Shown: one piece after another, positions 35,057 to 44,476 of the stretch
Numbering within the stretch: the stretch's first letter is position 1
Layout of the letters: the number at the start of each line of letters is the position of its first letter
NCBI RefSeq assembly: GCF_014635545.1
Contig: NZ_BMDA01000002.1
Location: forward strand, 457,285-521,284
Source of the DNA: Acinetobacter courvalinii
GTDB taxonomy: Bacteria; Pseudomonadota; Gammaproteobacteria; Pseudomonadales; Moraxellaceae
Reading direction: 5' to 3'
Length of the DNA stretch: 64,000 nucleotides
Made by a program: the position numbers and the translations under genes
Notes under the pieces: generated by a model
The model's database searches: none
The model's input: only the letters and a program-made list of their open reading frames with translations
What the model was told of the DNA's origin: nothing

Positions 35057-36367
35057 ATGTCCGAACATCCTCAAGGACAAAAACATTGTTCATTTTGTGG
35101 TAAGACGCAATCTGAAGTTGGAAAATTGATTGCTGGTGAGGACGCATATATTTGTAATGAGTGTGTGGATGTCTGCTTGGACCTGGTGCAAACCAGTCAA
35201 CAAGTTGAAGCAGGTGATTGGGCAACCAAGCCATTGCCAAAACCACACGAAATACGTGCTGCCTTGGATCAATATGTAATCGGGCAAGATGTTGCCAAGA
35301 AGACCTTATCTGTTGCGGTTTATAACCACTATAAGCGTTTGAAAGTGGGCCAGTCGAACCATGGGCATCAGGATATTGAAATTGCGAAAAGTAATATTCT
35401 GCTGATCGGCCCGACCGGTTCAGGTAAAACCTTACTGGCGCAAACGCTGGCACGTTTACTTGATGTACCGTTTGCGATGGCAGATGCAACCACCTTAACC
35501 GAAGCCGGTTATGTGGGTGAAGATGTTGAAAACATTGTGCAGAAGTTATTGCAAAAAGCAGATTACGATGTAGAGAAAGCGCAGAAAGGCATTATCTATA
35601 TTGATGAGATTGATAAGATTACCCGTAAATCTGAAAATCCTTCAATTACCCGTGATGTGTCTGGCGAAGGCGTACAACAAGCATTATTAAAAATGATTGA
35701 AGGTACGGTTGCTTCTATTCCGCCACAAGGTGGTCGTAAGCATCCACAGCAAGAATTCATCCAGATTGATACTGCCAATATCCTGTTTATTTGTGGTGGT
35801 GCATTCTCTGGGCTGGAAAAAATCGTACAGCAACGTCAAGAGAAGGGCGGAATCGGTTTTACCGCGGATGTGAAGAATAAAGATGACAGTAAAAAAGTCT
35901 CTGAATTGTTCCGTCAGGTTGAAGCAACGGATCTGGTTAAATTCGGTTTGATTCCTGAATTTATTGGTCGTTTGCCCGTGATTGCCACTTTAGAAGAGCT
36001 GGATGAAGAAGCATTGATGCAGATTCTGACAGAGCCTAAAAATGCATTGACGCGTCAATACCAGTACCTGTTCACGATGGAAGATGTCGATCTGGTCTTT
36101 GATGAGTCTGCATTACGTGCTGTTGCGAAGAAAGCGCTAGATCGTAACACCGGTGCACGTGGTCTGCGTTCAATTCTGGAAAATGTCTTGCTTGAAACTA
36201 TGTATGACTTACCAAGTCGTACTGATGTCGGTACCGTGATTGTGGATGAAGCGGTTATTAATGGTACGGCGAAGCCAACCTTTAAGCCGGAACGTCTACC
36301 ACAGACAGGTACACCCGAACTGATTGAAAAGAAGGATTTGAAGGTGGTCGATTCTAAATCGGCTTAA
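35057..36367 (+). CDS. clpX: ATP-dependent Clp protease ATP-binding subunit ClpX
   Basis: ClpX is the AAA+ unfoldase that feeds ssrA-tagged and specific substrates into ClpP. The 436 residues show the N-terminal C4 zinc domain (Cys11, 14, 33 and 36), Walker A GPTGSGKT near residue 116, the pore loop GYVGEDVE, Walker [12 protein letters not shown], sensor region [10 protein letters not shown] with the ClpP-binding IGF loop region ([11 protein letters not shown] then GGIGF) and the sensor-2 Arg in GARGLR. GTGGAG lies 6 bases before the ATG. Confidence 0.98.
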   Translation: MSEHPQGQKHCSFCGKTQSEVGKLIAGEDAYICNECVDVCLDLVQTSQQVEAGDWATKPLPKPHEIRAALDQYVIGQDVAKKTLSVAVYNHYKRLKVGQSNHGHQDIEIAKSNILLIGPTGSGKTLLAQTLARLLDVPFAMADATTLTEAGYVGEDVENIVQKLLQKADYDVEKAQKGIIYIDEIDKITRKSENPSITRDVSGEGVQQALLKMIEGTVASIPPQGGRKHPQQEFIQIDTANILFICGGAFSGLEKIVQQRQEKGGIGFTADVKNKDDSKKVSELFRQVEATDLVKFGLIPEFIGRLPVIATLEELDEEALMQILTEPKNALTRQYQYLFTMEDVDLVFDESALRAVAKKALDRNTGARGLRSILENVLLETMYDLPSRTDVGTVIVDEAVINGTAKPTFKPERLPQTGTPELIEKKDLKVVDSKSA

Positions 36368-36380
36368 TCTCGTCCATCCG

Positions 36381-36417
36381 AAAAAGCATGAAAGGCTTGG
36401 CTTTTCATGCTTTTTTT
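36381..36417 (+). terminator. Terminator of clpPX
   Basis: A long stem AAAAAGCATGAAA with TTTCATGCTTTTT and a 9-base loop, followed by more T. Confidence 0.9.
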
Positions 36418-36518
36418 ATTTGCAATTAGGCAACGAGGTGTTAATCTTAAAATTGAAAAAAATCCGCATAGTTTTGCGTTGTTAAAAATAAATTCAAGAA
36501 AACGCCTTGAGGGATGTC

Positions 36519-37235
36519 ATGCGTTATTTAATAGTGTCATTATGTTGTGCAGGGGTGCTCGCTGGCTGTCAAAGCCATAAAGCTGTTGAAGAAAAACCAA
36601 CCGCACTGACGGCAACATTACCCCCTGTGGATACAGAAAAAGAACCAGGTTTATTTGATCAATATCATGTCGGCGGCTTTAGTGTGGGCGGTTGGGTCAA
36701 TCAAAAATTAGGGCAATATTTCGCGCCGGTTAAACCACAAAATGAACAAGCGGCGGTGGTCTATTTATATCGTCCAGATACGCGCTGGAACCGTCAGGAA
36801 ATTGCAGCAGCCAATTTATTTATTAACGGACACCGTATCCCAAGTCTATTGCATAATCACTATTACTGGCTGGAATTACCCGCAGGGACCTATCGTCTGA
36901 GCGTGAGTCGGCCATTGGCTGGACTGCATTTCCAAAAGCCGAAATATCTGGACTTTACTGTCGATGCTGCTCAGACTTATTTCATCAAGTATGACGAAGA
37001 AAATAAAATTTCCCGTAGTGAACATACGGGACCATTTATGATCATGCCCGATAAAGTGGCACATGAGGAAATCGCCTTTACCCGACTAAAATCATCCAGC
37101 TATAACTTTGTTGCGCAGGATGCATCAGGCAAGGTGCGTTCTAAGCCACAAGAGTTAAAACCGGCCAAGTATGATGCAAAGTCGGAAGTGCATCTGGTCA
37201 AACCGTTTAAGCTGTGGAACCCGTTGACCTGGTAA
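36519..37235 (+). CDS. Lipoprotein with DUF2846-like domain
   Basis: With the start at ATG 36519 (GAGGG five bases upstream), the 238-residue product has a lipoprotein signal ending in VLAGC, so Cys17 would be lipidated. Residues about 70-150 resemble DUF2846: AAVVYLYRPDTRW, LFINGHRIPSLLHNHYYWLELPAGTYRLSVSR, YFIKYDEEN. Family function is unknown. The Asp absence at +2 (Cys-Gln-Ser) predicts outer-membrane sorting. It is a single-gene unit facing the DUF2059 gene. Confidence 0.85.
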   Translation: MRYLIVSLCCAGVLAGCQSHKAVEEKPTALTATLPPVDTEKEPGLFDQYHVGGFSVGGWVNQKLGQYFAPVKPQNEQAAVVYLYRPDTRWNRQEIAAANLFINGHRIPSLLHNHYYWLELPAGTYRLSVSRPLAGLHFQKPKYLDFTVDAAQTYFIKYDEENKISRSEHTGPFMIMPDKVAHEEIAFTRLKSSSYNFVAQDASGKVRSKPQELKPAKYDAKSEVHLVKPFKLWNPLTW

Positions 37236-37257
37236 TCATGACAATGACAACAGCCGT

Positions 37258-37800
37258 TTATTCTTCCTGAATTAACGGTTTAATAATCGTCAGGAACTGC
37301 TCTTTAAGCTGTGAACTTTGCTGGGGATCGCTCAAGGTCTTTTGACTGATGTTATTCATGTATTGAAAAACATGAGTGGTGATTTGTAGGGTTTTCTGGT
37401 TAATCGACTGGCCTTCCGGTGTTTTTAAAAATTTTAAATAGGCTTGGACTTCTTCTTCACTAAGTGCTTCGGCGTAGATTTTTTCAATCGCCTGAATGGT
37501 TTCAGGCCGGGCAAACATTTTTGCGCTGGTTTCTTTCAGTAGTTGACTCAGTTCCAGCACCGCAAGATGCTCTTGCGTGGTGGTAAGTTCATCTTTGCCT
37601 AGCACCCGTAACAGGATATTTTCAGCTTCAAGATCCAGTGTGGGTTGCATTTCATCCAGTGAGGTATTTAGGACATGTTCAAGGTCACTGAGTTTGATCA
37701 GCTCTTTGATCGATTTGCTTTGTGCAGGAGATGCAAAGCTATGCTGGATATTGCCAAGTAAACTCAGACCAAGCAGCATGCTGAGTAAATATTTATTCAT
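37258..37800 (-). CDS. Exported DUF2059-like protein
   Basis: This 180-residue protein starts at the ATG at 37800, which has AAGGA at 7 bases; an ATG two codons upstream overlaps the ribosome binding site. A Sec signal (MNKYLLSMLLGLSLLGNIQHSFA) precedes an all-helical mature domain with IKELIKLSDLEHVLNTSL and a DUF2059-type C-terminal half, IEKIYAEALSEEEVQAYLKFLKTPEGQSINQK. DUF2059 proteins are periplasmic with unknown role. It converges with the lipoprotein gene. Confidence 0.85.
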   Translation of the reverse strand: MNKYLLSMLLGLSLLGNIQHSFASPAQSKSIKELIKLSDLEHVLNTSLDEMQPTLDLEAENILLRVLGKDELTTTQEHLAVLELSQLLKETSAKMFARPETIQAIEKIYAEALSEEEVQAYLKFLKTPEGQSINQKTLQITTHVFQYMNNISQKTLSDPQQSSQLKEQFLTIIKPLIQEE

Positions 37801-37850
37801 TTGCATTTCCTTATTCTTCTCATCTTTATAATCTAGCAGAAGCTTTAGGC

Positions 37851-37882
37851 AAAAAAATAGCCGAATACGATGATTCGGCTAT
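37851..37882 (-). terminator. Terminator of the fumarase gene
   Basis: On the minus strand ATAGCCGAAT and ATTCGGCTAT enclose CATCGT, followed by TTTTTT. Confidence 0.85.
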
Positions 37883-37902
37883 GATTATTGTATGAGTATT
37901 AT

Positions 37903-39429
37903 TTATGACGCAGCGGCATCAACCACTGGAATCTTGCCAATTTTAGCTTGCCAGATTTTTGGTGCAGTGGCATGGATTGAAGTACCATTCACATCAACCG
38001 CAACAGAGACAGGCATATCTTCAACCACGAATTTGTAGATTGCTTCCATACCTAAATCAGCAAAGGCAACCACTTCAGCTTCACGGACTGCTTTAGACAC
38101 GAGATACGCAGCACCACCAACAGCCATCAAATAAGTTGCCTGGTTGTCTTTGATCGCTTCAATTGCAGCAGGACCACGATCCGCTTTACCGATCATACCG
38201 AACAAGCCAGTTGCTTCTAGCACTTGACGGGTAAACTTGTCCATACGGGTTGCTGTTGTTGGGCCTGCAGGACCAACCACTTCATCACCAACTGGATCGA
38301 CTGGACCCACGTAGTAAATGAATTTACCTTTTAGATCGACTGGAAGCTCTTCGCCATTGTTGAGCATGTCGACCATGCGCTTATGAGCAGCATCACGACC
38401 GGTATAAATCGTACCGTTCAACAATAATGTATCACCTGGCTTCCAGGCATTCATTTCTTCTTGCGTAATGGTATCAAGGTTGACACGTTTCGATTGAGAC
38501 GAATCCCAAGTCACAGCAGGATAGTCTTCAAGTTTTGGTGCCTGAATATGTGCAACACCTGTACCATCTAACTGGAAGTGCGCGTGACGAGTTGCAGCAC
38601 AGTTCGGAATCATACCGACTGGTTTACCTGCTGCGTGGCATGGGTAATCCTTGATTTTAATATCAAGCACTGTGGTTAAACCACCAAGACCTTGTGCACC
38701 AATACCTAATGCATTCACTTTCTCGAAGATCTCGATACGGAGTTCTTCCATCTTGTTTTGTGGACCACGACGAAGTAATTCGTCCATATTGATTTCTTCC
38801 ATGAGTGCTTCTTTCGCAAGCATCATGGCTTTTTCGGCAGTACCACCGATACCAATACCGAGCATACCTGGCGGACACCAGCCTGCACCCATGGTTGGAA
38901 CAGTCTTAAGTACCCAGTCCACGATTGAATCAGACGGATTCAACATCGCGAGTTTAGATTTGTTTTCTGAACCGCCACCTTTTGCAGCCACGGTAATATC
39001 GACTTTATTCCCCGGTACGAGTTTGTAGTGGATGACGGCAGGGGTATTGTCTTTGGTATTCTTACGACCAAAAGCTGGATCTGCTAAAACTGAAGCACGT
39101 AGTACGTTTGAGTTCTCTAGGTAACCTTGGCGTACGCCTTCGTTGACTGCATCATCCAGACTCATGGTTAAATCAAATTTAACGTCTAAGCCAACTTCAA
39201 GGAAAACGTTAACAATCCCTGTATCCTGACAGATTGGTCGGTGACCTTCAGCGCACATACGTGAGTTGATGAGGATCTGTGCAATAGCATCTTTTGCAGC
39301 TTTGTTTTCTTCACGATCATAGGCACGGCTCATCGCTTGGATGAAGTCTTGCGGGTGATAGTAAGAAATAAACTGTAGGGCATCCTTGATTGATGTAATC
39401 AAGTCATCTTGTTTGATGATCGTTGTCAT
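37903..39429 (-). CDS. fumA: Class I (iron-sulfur) fumarate hydratase
   Basis: This 508-residue enzyme interconverts fumarate and L-malate using a [4Fe-4S] cluster. Class I rather than class II is clear from the FumA/FumB-type layout: N-terminal domain with RPICQDTGIVNVF (first cluster Cys), AAKGGGSENKSKLAMLNPSD, GMLGIGIGGTAEKAMMLAKEAL, PNCAATRHAHFQLDGTG and a C-terminal swivel domain (GDTLLLNGTIYTGRDAAHKRM, GPTTATRMD, GKADRGPAAIEA). Relative to a mesophilic two-gene form, it is the single-polypeptide type. It stands alone with its own terminator. Confidence 0.95.
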   Translation of the reverse strand: MTTIIKQDDLITSIKDALQFISYYHPQDFIQAMSRAYDREENKAAKDAIAQILINSRMCAEGHRPICQDTGIVNVFLEVGLDVKFDLTMSLDDAVNEGVRQGYLENSNVLRASVLADPAFGRKNTKDNTPAVIHYKLVPGNKVDITVAAKGGGSENKSKLAMLNPSDSIVDWVLKTVPTMGAGWCPPGMLGIGIGGTAEKAMMLAKEALMEEINMDELLRRGPQNKMEELRIEIFEKVNALGIGAQGLGGLTTVLDIKIKDYPCHAAGKPVGMIPNCAATRHAHFQLDGTGVAHIQAPKLEDYPAVTWDSSQSKRVNLDTITQEEMNAWKPGDTLLLNGTIYTGRDAAHKRMVDMLNNGEELPVDLKGKFIYYVGPVDPVGDEVVGPAGPTTATRMDKFTRQVLEATGLFGMIGKADRGPAAIEAIKDNQATYLMAVGGAAYLVSKAVREAEVVAFADLGMEAIYKFVVEDMPVSVAVDVNGTSIHATAPKIWQAKIGKIPVVDAAAS

Positions 39430-39574
39430 ATCAAATTTCTCTTGAGCGGGCGATTAGCTGGCGGGCTAAATTATATGACAAAAAGGAATGATTGTGGGAG
39501 TTTTAGCTTAGATTTGGCGAAAGGTCTAACAATGAAAAGCAGAACGTAAGAATATATCAGGAGAAATTTCTGTT

Positions 39575-40435
39575 TTAGTTTTTTCTGATTTGCGAGGGTG
39601 AATAACCAAACTGCTTTTTAAAACGATTGCTAAAATGGCTACTGGAGCTAAAGCCATATTGGGTGGAAATTTCAGTCAAATTTAGATTGCTGCTGTGTAA
39701 TGCCTGATGTGCCAGTTCAAGACGACGTTGCATCACATACTGATGTGGTGGCATCTGCATTGACTGTTTGAACATGTGGGCAAAATGATACTCGCTGAGT
39801 TGTGCTTGCTGAGCCAGATCCGATAAGGTCAGACTTAAATGGAGATGTTGATCAATCCATTCCAGTAACTGTTTAAGCACATAAGGCGAGAGACCACCTT
39901 TGACTTCAGGCGCTTGCCATTGGGCATGACTGTAATTTTTGATCAGATGATTCAGTAATAGCGTGGTTGCGGTACTCATCTGCAAATGGTTTTCACGTTC
40001 TTGCCAGGCACCATTCAGTAAAAAGTGCCGATAGAGCATGGAAATTTGCGGGTCCGCTACAAAAATCTGCGGATTAAGGGTGATCTGGCTGGGTTCGCGA
40101 TCCCAGACTTGTTCAGCCACGCGTTGTAAATGCTGTTCGGTATAGTACAAATGTACAAATGTCAGTGGATCACGTAGATCCCAGGTCGATTCAAAATCCT
40201 GTGGCATCAGGCACATCCGATCAGGTCCACCCCCATTGTGCCAGCCTTGCGCCGTCTTTTGATAGCTTTCATAACCCCCTTGAACATACATGCTTAAGGT
40301 ATGGTGATTACTACAGACACTGACACGATCCTGATTGTTTTGCCACATGGCCAACTGCATACCCGAACCCAGTTCTACCGAGTCGAGCAATTGCGCTTTA
40401 TATTGCTGTAATTGATCTAGAATCTGATATTTCAT
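39575..40435 (-). CDS. AraC-family transcriptional regulator
   Basis: This 286-residue protein has an effector-binding N-terminal half with no recognisable small-molecule motif and a C-terminal AraC/XylS DNA-binding domain: LTLSDLAQQAQLSEYHFAHMFKQSMQMPPHQYVMQRRLELA and LTEISTQYGFSSSSHFSNRFKKQFGYSPSQIRK, both helix-turn-helix units intact. It diverges from an EamA exporter at 40619, the second such pair in this window, so it probably regulates that gene. The start ATG is the first in frame. Confidence 0.9.
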   Translation of the reverse strand: MKYQILDQLQQYKAQLLDSVELGSGMQLAMWQNNQDRVSVCSNHHTLSMYVQGGYESYQKTAQGWHNGGGPDRMCLMPQDFESTWDLRDPLTFVHLYYTEQHLQRVAEQVWDREPSQITLNPQIFVADPQISMLYRHFLLNGAWQERENHLQMSTATTLLLNHLIKNYSHAQWQAPEVKGGLSPYVLKQLLEWIDQHLHLSLTLSDLAQQAQLSEYHFAHMFKQSMQMPPHQYVMQRRLELAHQALHSSNLNLTEISTQYGFSSSSHFSNRFKKQFGYSPSQIRKN

Positions 40436-40618
40436 CTTCTATACGCAGTGCCAAATATGATCCAGTTAAGTGTAGAACGTTCAGCCAGTTTTGTCATCTG
40501 GTCAAAAAAATCCGAGAAAAACGCAAATCCATGATAAGCACCGCAAGATTGTGCAAGAATCCGGGCCATCAAATCTCGCAAAATAATCGTCTTGGTGATT
40601 AAGTTGGGTTTAAAAGAG

Positions 40619-41524
40619 ATGAATGCGCTGTTATATGCTTTGGTGGTGGTGATCTGGGGAACCACATGGATTGCCATTACCTTGCAACAACAAAGTGGAA
40701 TTTCAGCCAATGTTGCGGTGTTCTGGCGTTTCTTTATCTCAGCACTGGTGTTGTTTGGTTTTATTGCGCTCAGCCGGAAATTGCAAAAGCTGGCAGCTAA
40801 AGATCACTTATTCTGTATGTTACAGGCCTGCTGTATTTTCGGCTTTAACTTTGTCTGTTTCTACTATGCGGTGCAATATATCAGCAGTGGTTTAGAAGCG
40901 GTCATTTTCTCGATGGCGGTGATTTTCAATACCCTTAATGCCCGATTATTTTTCTCTCAGCAGGTTTCTTCACGCTTTTATCCTGCCGCCTTACTTGGTG
41001 TGCTGGGGATTATTGCCTTGTTTTGGCATGACGTGGTAGGCACCACTTTAAATCGCAATACCTTGATCGGTATCGGGCTATGTATCCTAGGCACCTATGG
41101 TTTCTCTTTGGGCAATATGATCAGTACCCGGCATCAGAAACACGGGCTGGATATTTTTACTACCAATGCCTATGCCATGTTGTATGGTTCATTATTGATG
41201 GCTTTGATCTCATGGTTTAAACAGGACAATTTTTTCCCAAGCATGTCCTTTAGTGCGGTCAGTGCGTTGCTGTATTTAGCAATCTTTGGCTCGGTAATCG
41301 GCTTTACTGCCTATTTCTTTCTGGTAGGGCGTATTGGAGCAGGCAAGGCGGCATATAGTACTTTGCTGTTTCCTTTGGTGGCTTTGGTCATCTCGACGGT
41401 ATGGGAAGGTTATCACTGGCAAATGAATGCTGTCATCGGGGTAATTTTAATTCTATGCGGTAATGCGATTTTCTTTGTGAAGGGGCCGCAGTTCAAAAGA
41501 ATTGGGGGTTCAAAACAAGCCTGA
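40619..41524 (+). CDS. EamA/DMT-family transporter
   Basis: This 301-residue protein has about ten transmembrane helices in two EamA repeats: ALVVVIWGTTWIAITLQQ at the first helix, then FWRFFISALVLFGFIAL, and a second repeat with SALLYLAIFGSVIGFTAYFFLVGRIGAGKAAYSTLLFPLVALVI. The start is set at the ATG at 40619 (MNALLYAL); a GTG nine codons upstream lacks a good ribosome binding site. The substrate is unknown. The divergent AraC regulator suggests inducible efflux. Confidence 0.86.
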   Translation: MNALLYALVVVIWGTTWIAITLQQQSGISANVAVFWRFFISALVLFGFIALSRKLQKLAAKDHLFCMLQACCIFGFNFVCFYYAVQYISSGLEAVIFSMAVIFNTLNARLFFSQQVSSRFYPAALLGVLGIIALFWHDVVGTTLNRNTLIGIGLCILGTYGFSLGNMISTRHQKHGLDIFTTNAYAMLYGSLLMALISWFKQDNFFPSMSFSAVSALLYLAIFGSVIGFTAYFFLVGRIGAGKAAYSTLLFPLVALVISTVWEGYHWQMNAVIGVILILCGNAIFFVKGPQFKRIGGSKQA

Positions 41525-41593
41525 GTATGAAATTTGATTTATTAGTTGGTAGATGAAGCTGATATATTGAATAAAAAATATGGAATAGGCTTT

Positions 41594-42271
41594 ATGAATA
41601 ATCAATCAGTCACACAAATAATGATTGATTTGTTAGAAGAGCATGGTGTTTCGGTTCAAACGTTTGATGACTGGATTGTACCTTATGGGCAACTCCCAGC
41701 GATGCGTGCCAATTGGTTGGAACATGAGACACATGGTCGTCTAGATGTTGAGGTGATGTTAGAGGATAAGCGAATCATCACTGAAAGTTTTGCTGGCATA
41801 GGGGTGGGAAACACAGGGGTACTGAATGCGGTGCAGAATTTTTCTGTTAATTCATTACATGTTTTTCTTGCCGCTTTCTGGAAGCAGAATGACCACACTG
41901 AAGTCACTGTAGAGCAATGGCAAATAGCAGGAAAAAAATATACAGCTTATATTGGTAATATTGGACAGCGTAGCGATCTTAATAATTCACCAGCACCACC
42001 TAGCGAATTCTTTTCTTCAATTGAACAGGCCATTCTAAAACACAAACCAGCTCATGATTTTGCGTGGTATAGAGTATTCTTTTGTGATTTTAAGGGTGAG
42101 CAAACGTTTGAAGCACTAGCTGAAAACCAAGACTGGGCAGATGGCTTAGAAGCTTTAAAACAGTTAAGTTGGGAACCAAGTTCTGGGTATTATAGTGTTC
42201 GTAATTTTATTATATTAAAACGCAAGAAAGATCGTGGTTGGGAACGGATTAGAAATTACTTTAAAAACTGA
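41594..42271 (+). CDS. DUF6348 family-like cytoplasmic protein
   Basis: With the start at ATG 41594 the product is 225 residues and soluble. The segment VPYGQLPAMRANWLEHETHGRLDVEVML and the later WYRVFFCDFKGEQTFEALAENQDW, then SSGYYSVRNFIILK, resemble DUF6348, a family often seen near toxin-immunity loci, though no toxin gene is next to it here. I cannot assign a function. Its stop codon lies inside the stem of a shared terminator with pta. Confidence 0.65.
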   Translation: MNNQSVTQIMIDLLEEHGVSVQTFDDWIVPYGQLPAMRANWLEHETHGRLDVEVMLEDKRIITESFAGIGVGNTGVLNAVQNFSVNSLHVFLAAFWKQNDHTEVTVEQWQIAGKKYTAYIGNIGQRSDLNNSPAPPSEFFSSIEQAILKHKPAHDFAWYRVFFCDFKGEQTFEALAENQDWADGLEALKQLSWEPSSGYYSVRNFIILKRKKDRGWERIRNYFKN

Positions 42272-42299
42272 TGTAGCAAAACCTGCTACATCAGTTTTT
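42263..42299. terminator. Bidirectional terminator, 16-bp stem
   Basis: AAAAACTGATGTAGCA pairs perfectly with TGCTACATCAGTTTTT around AAACC, ending both the DUF6348-like gene and ackA-pta. The TGA of the former is inside the stem. Confidence 0.93.
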
Positions 42300-42305
42300 T
42301 TATTC

Positions 42306-44441
42306 TTACATTGATTGAGCTGCCTGAATCGCGGTCAAGGCAATGGTAAATACAATATCATCTACCAATGCCCCACGGGACAAGTCATTCACAGGCTTAT
42401 TCAGGCCTTGTAACATCGGACCGACACTGACTACATTCGCTGCACGTTGCACCGCTTTATAGGTAGTATTGCCTGTATTCAGGTCCGGGAAGATAAATAC
42501 ATTGGCACGGCCCGCCACTTGAGAATCAGGCGCTTTCTGGCGACCAACGCTTTCGACTGAAGCAGCATCGTATTGTAATGGTCCATCGATCAATAAATCA
42601 GGGCGACGCTGTTGTGCAATTTTGGTGGCTTCAGCTACTTTTTCGACATCGGCCCCTGTACCCGAAGTTCCTGTCGAATAGCTGATCATGGCTATACGCG
42701 GATCAAGACCGAAAGCTTTAGCAGAATCTGCTGACTGAATGGCAATTTCAGCCAGCTGTTCGGCATTTGGATCAGGGTTAATGGCACAGTCACCATACAC
42801 ATAGACTTCATCTGGCAACAGCATAAAGAAGATCGAGGACACCAGTGAATAGTTTGGTGCTGTCTTGATCAACTGAAATGCAGGACGCACGGTATTGGCG
42901 GTGGTATGAATTGCACCAGAAACCAGACCGTCAACTTGATCCAGCGCCAGCATCATGGTGCCAAGCACTACGGTATCTTGCAACTGTGCTTTGGCTTGCA
43001 AGGCATCCAGCTTGCCTTTACGCAGTTCCACCATCGGTTCAATGTATTGGTCGCGGATGCGATCTGGATCAATAATTTCCAAGTCCTCGGGCAGTTGAAT
43101 ACCTCGCGCTTTTGCCACTTCCGCCACTGACTCCGGTTTTGCCAATAACACACATTGCGCAATACCACGTGTCTGGCAAATTACTGCGGCCTGTACGGTA
43201 CGAGGTTCATCACCCTCAGGTAATACAATCCGTTTCTTGGCTGAAATCGATTTCTGTACCAGTTCATAGCGGAAAGCAGACGGTGACAGACGAGGGTGCA
43301 GATTGTTCTGGGTATGTTGATCAAGCCAGTGATTATCAATATGGCTGGACACAAAACGCGTCACTTGTTCGGCACGTTCGGTATCATCAATTGGAATTTC
43401 ATTGCCAAAACGATGCAGTAGTTGTGCTGTTTCCAAAGTGTCTAAAGGCGTGTGTAAGATTGGGAGTCCTTGCTTAATCGCGCTTTGGCAAAACTCGAGT
43501 ACATTGCTTGCAGGCGCTGCTTGTTCGGTTAAAACCAGACCCGCAAGTGGCGTACCGTTACTGCTGGCAAGGCTCGCTGCCAAGATCGCATCGGTGCGTT
43601 GTGAGGCGCTAATGATCAGTTCACCTGCCACAAACTTATGTAACTCAGATTCGATATTGGATGCAATTAAACTGGTATGCAGAATGCGACGTTGTTTGGC
43701 TTCACCTTGATGTAACCAGGTTCCTTTAATCACAGGAGCAATATCCAGACTCCGCGGTACACTGAGAATATTACTGAAGGGCACCAGTCCAATAATCGGC
43801 AGGTCATTGCTGCCCATATAACGATTATAACGTTGCAGTTCTAGGGCAAAGGCTTCGATATGCTGGTCTAGGCGTAAGCCTGGATCAAGCGTCACTGGAA
43901 TTTCTGCGGTGCCTTCTGGAAGTCCTTTGGTGCGCATAAACAGCACGCCAGTGGTCCGCGCCGATGCGGCGCCGCCAAACAGGCGTAAATGGGCATCGAC
44001 TTTTTCCGCTGTTTTACGAGGATCGGCCAGATCGGCAGTACTGACCAGAACCACTTGGGCATCGAGTGCTTGCGCGAGTGCTGCATTGATTTCGCCGGCA
44101 AAATGATCTTGCCCATTCGGCACTAGCCCTTCAACAATAATCACATCATGATTGGCGGCAATCTGGCGATGCAGTGCTACGGCTTCTTCCAGCAATTCAT
44201 CGGTTTCGCCCAAGGCAATCAGCTGGGTCAGTTTTTCATAGCTAATCGGTTCAACCGAAGGGTGTTGAAATAAATGATGGTAGAGCGTGGTGGTGCGATC
44301 TACAGGCGCATCGGCAATCTGTGAAAATGGCTTGAGGAAACCCGCATTGATCCCTTTACAGTCCAGCGCATAAATCATGCCTAGACAGGCAGAGGTTAAA
44401 CCAACACCTTCCCCAGTAGGGATGAGTAAAATCGTATTCAT
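42306..44441 (-). CDS. pta: Phosphate acetyltransferase (long form)
   Basis: Pta converts acetyl-CoA and phosphate to acetyl phosphate. The 711-residue protein is the long proteobacterial form: residues about 1-210 are a BioD-like P-loop domain (LLIPTGEGVGLTSACLG), about 215-335 a DRTGG regulatory domain, and about 390-711 the catalytic PTA domain, with LPEGDEPRTVQAA, GAIHTTANTVRPAFQLI, FIFPDLNTGNTTYKAVQR and GPMLQGLNKPVNDLSRGA. It lies 35 bp after ackA in the same operon, giving reversible acetate-acetyl-CoA conversion. Confidence 0.97.
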   Translation of the reverse strand: MNTILLIPTGEGVGLTSACLGMIYALDCKGINAGFLKPFSQIADAPVDRTTTLYHHLFQHPSVEPISYEKLTQLIALGETDELLEEAVALHRQIAANHDVIIVEGLVPNGQDHFAGEINAALAQALDAQVVLVSTADLADPRKTAEKVDAHLRLFGGAASARTTGVLFMRTKGLPEGTAEIPVTLDPGLRLDQHIEAFALELQRYNRYMGSNDLPIIGLVPFSNILSVPRSLDIAPVIKGTWLHQGEAKQRRILHTSLIASNIESELHKFVAGELIISASQRTDAILAASLASSNGTPLAGLVLTEQAAPASNVLEFCQSAIKQGLPILHTPLDTLETAQLLHRFGNEIPIDDTERAEQVTRFVSSHIDNHWLDQHTQNNLHPRLSPSAFRYELVQKSISAKKRIVLPEGDEPRTVQAAVICQTRGIAQCVLLAKPESVAEVAKARGIQLPEDLEIIDPDRIRDQYIEPMVELRKGKLDALQAKAQLQDTVVLGTMMLALDQVDGLVSGAIHTTANTVRPAFQLIKTAPNYSLVSSIFFMLLPDEVYVYGDCAINPDPNAEQLAEIAIQSADSAKAFGLDPRIAMISYSTGTSGTGADVEKVAEATKIAQQRRPDLLIDGPLQYDAASVESVGRQKAPDSQVAGRANVFIFPDLNTGNTTYKAVQRAANVVSVGPMLQGLNKPVNDLSRGALVDDIVFTIALTAIQAAQSM

Positions 44442-44476
44442 ACTGACTTGGTCACTCTTTTATATTTTTGAATAAA

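Noticed and set aside
37236-37257. Pho-box-like ATGACAATGACAA near 37236
   Set aside because: Spacing is 6 bp rather than 11, and it lies between convergent stop codons.
38651-39028. Plus-strand ORF inside fumA
   Set aside because: Antisense shadow of a strongly conserved enzyme with no ribosome binding site.
40436-40618. Operator between the second AraC and EamA genes
   Set aside because: No convincing inverted or direct repeat was found, unlike the first pair.
43112-43477. Plus-strand ORFs inside pta
   Set aside because: Antisense shadows; amino-acid composition and lack of start signals argue against coding.
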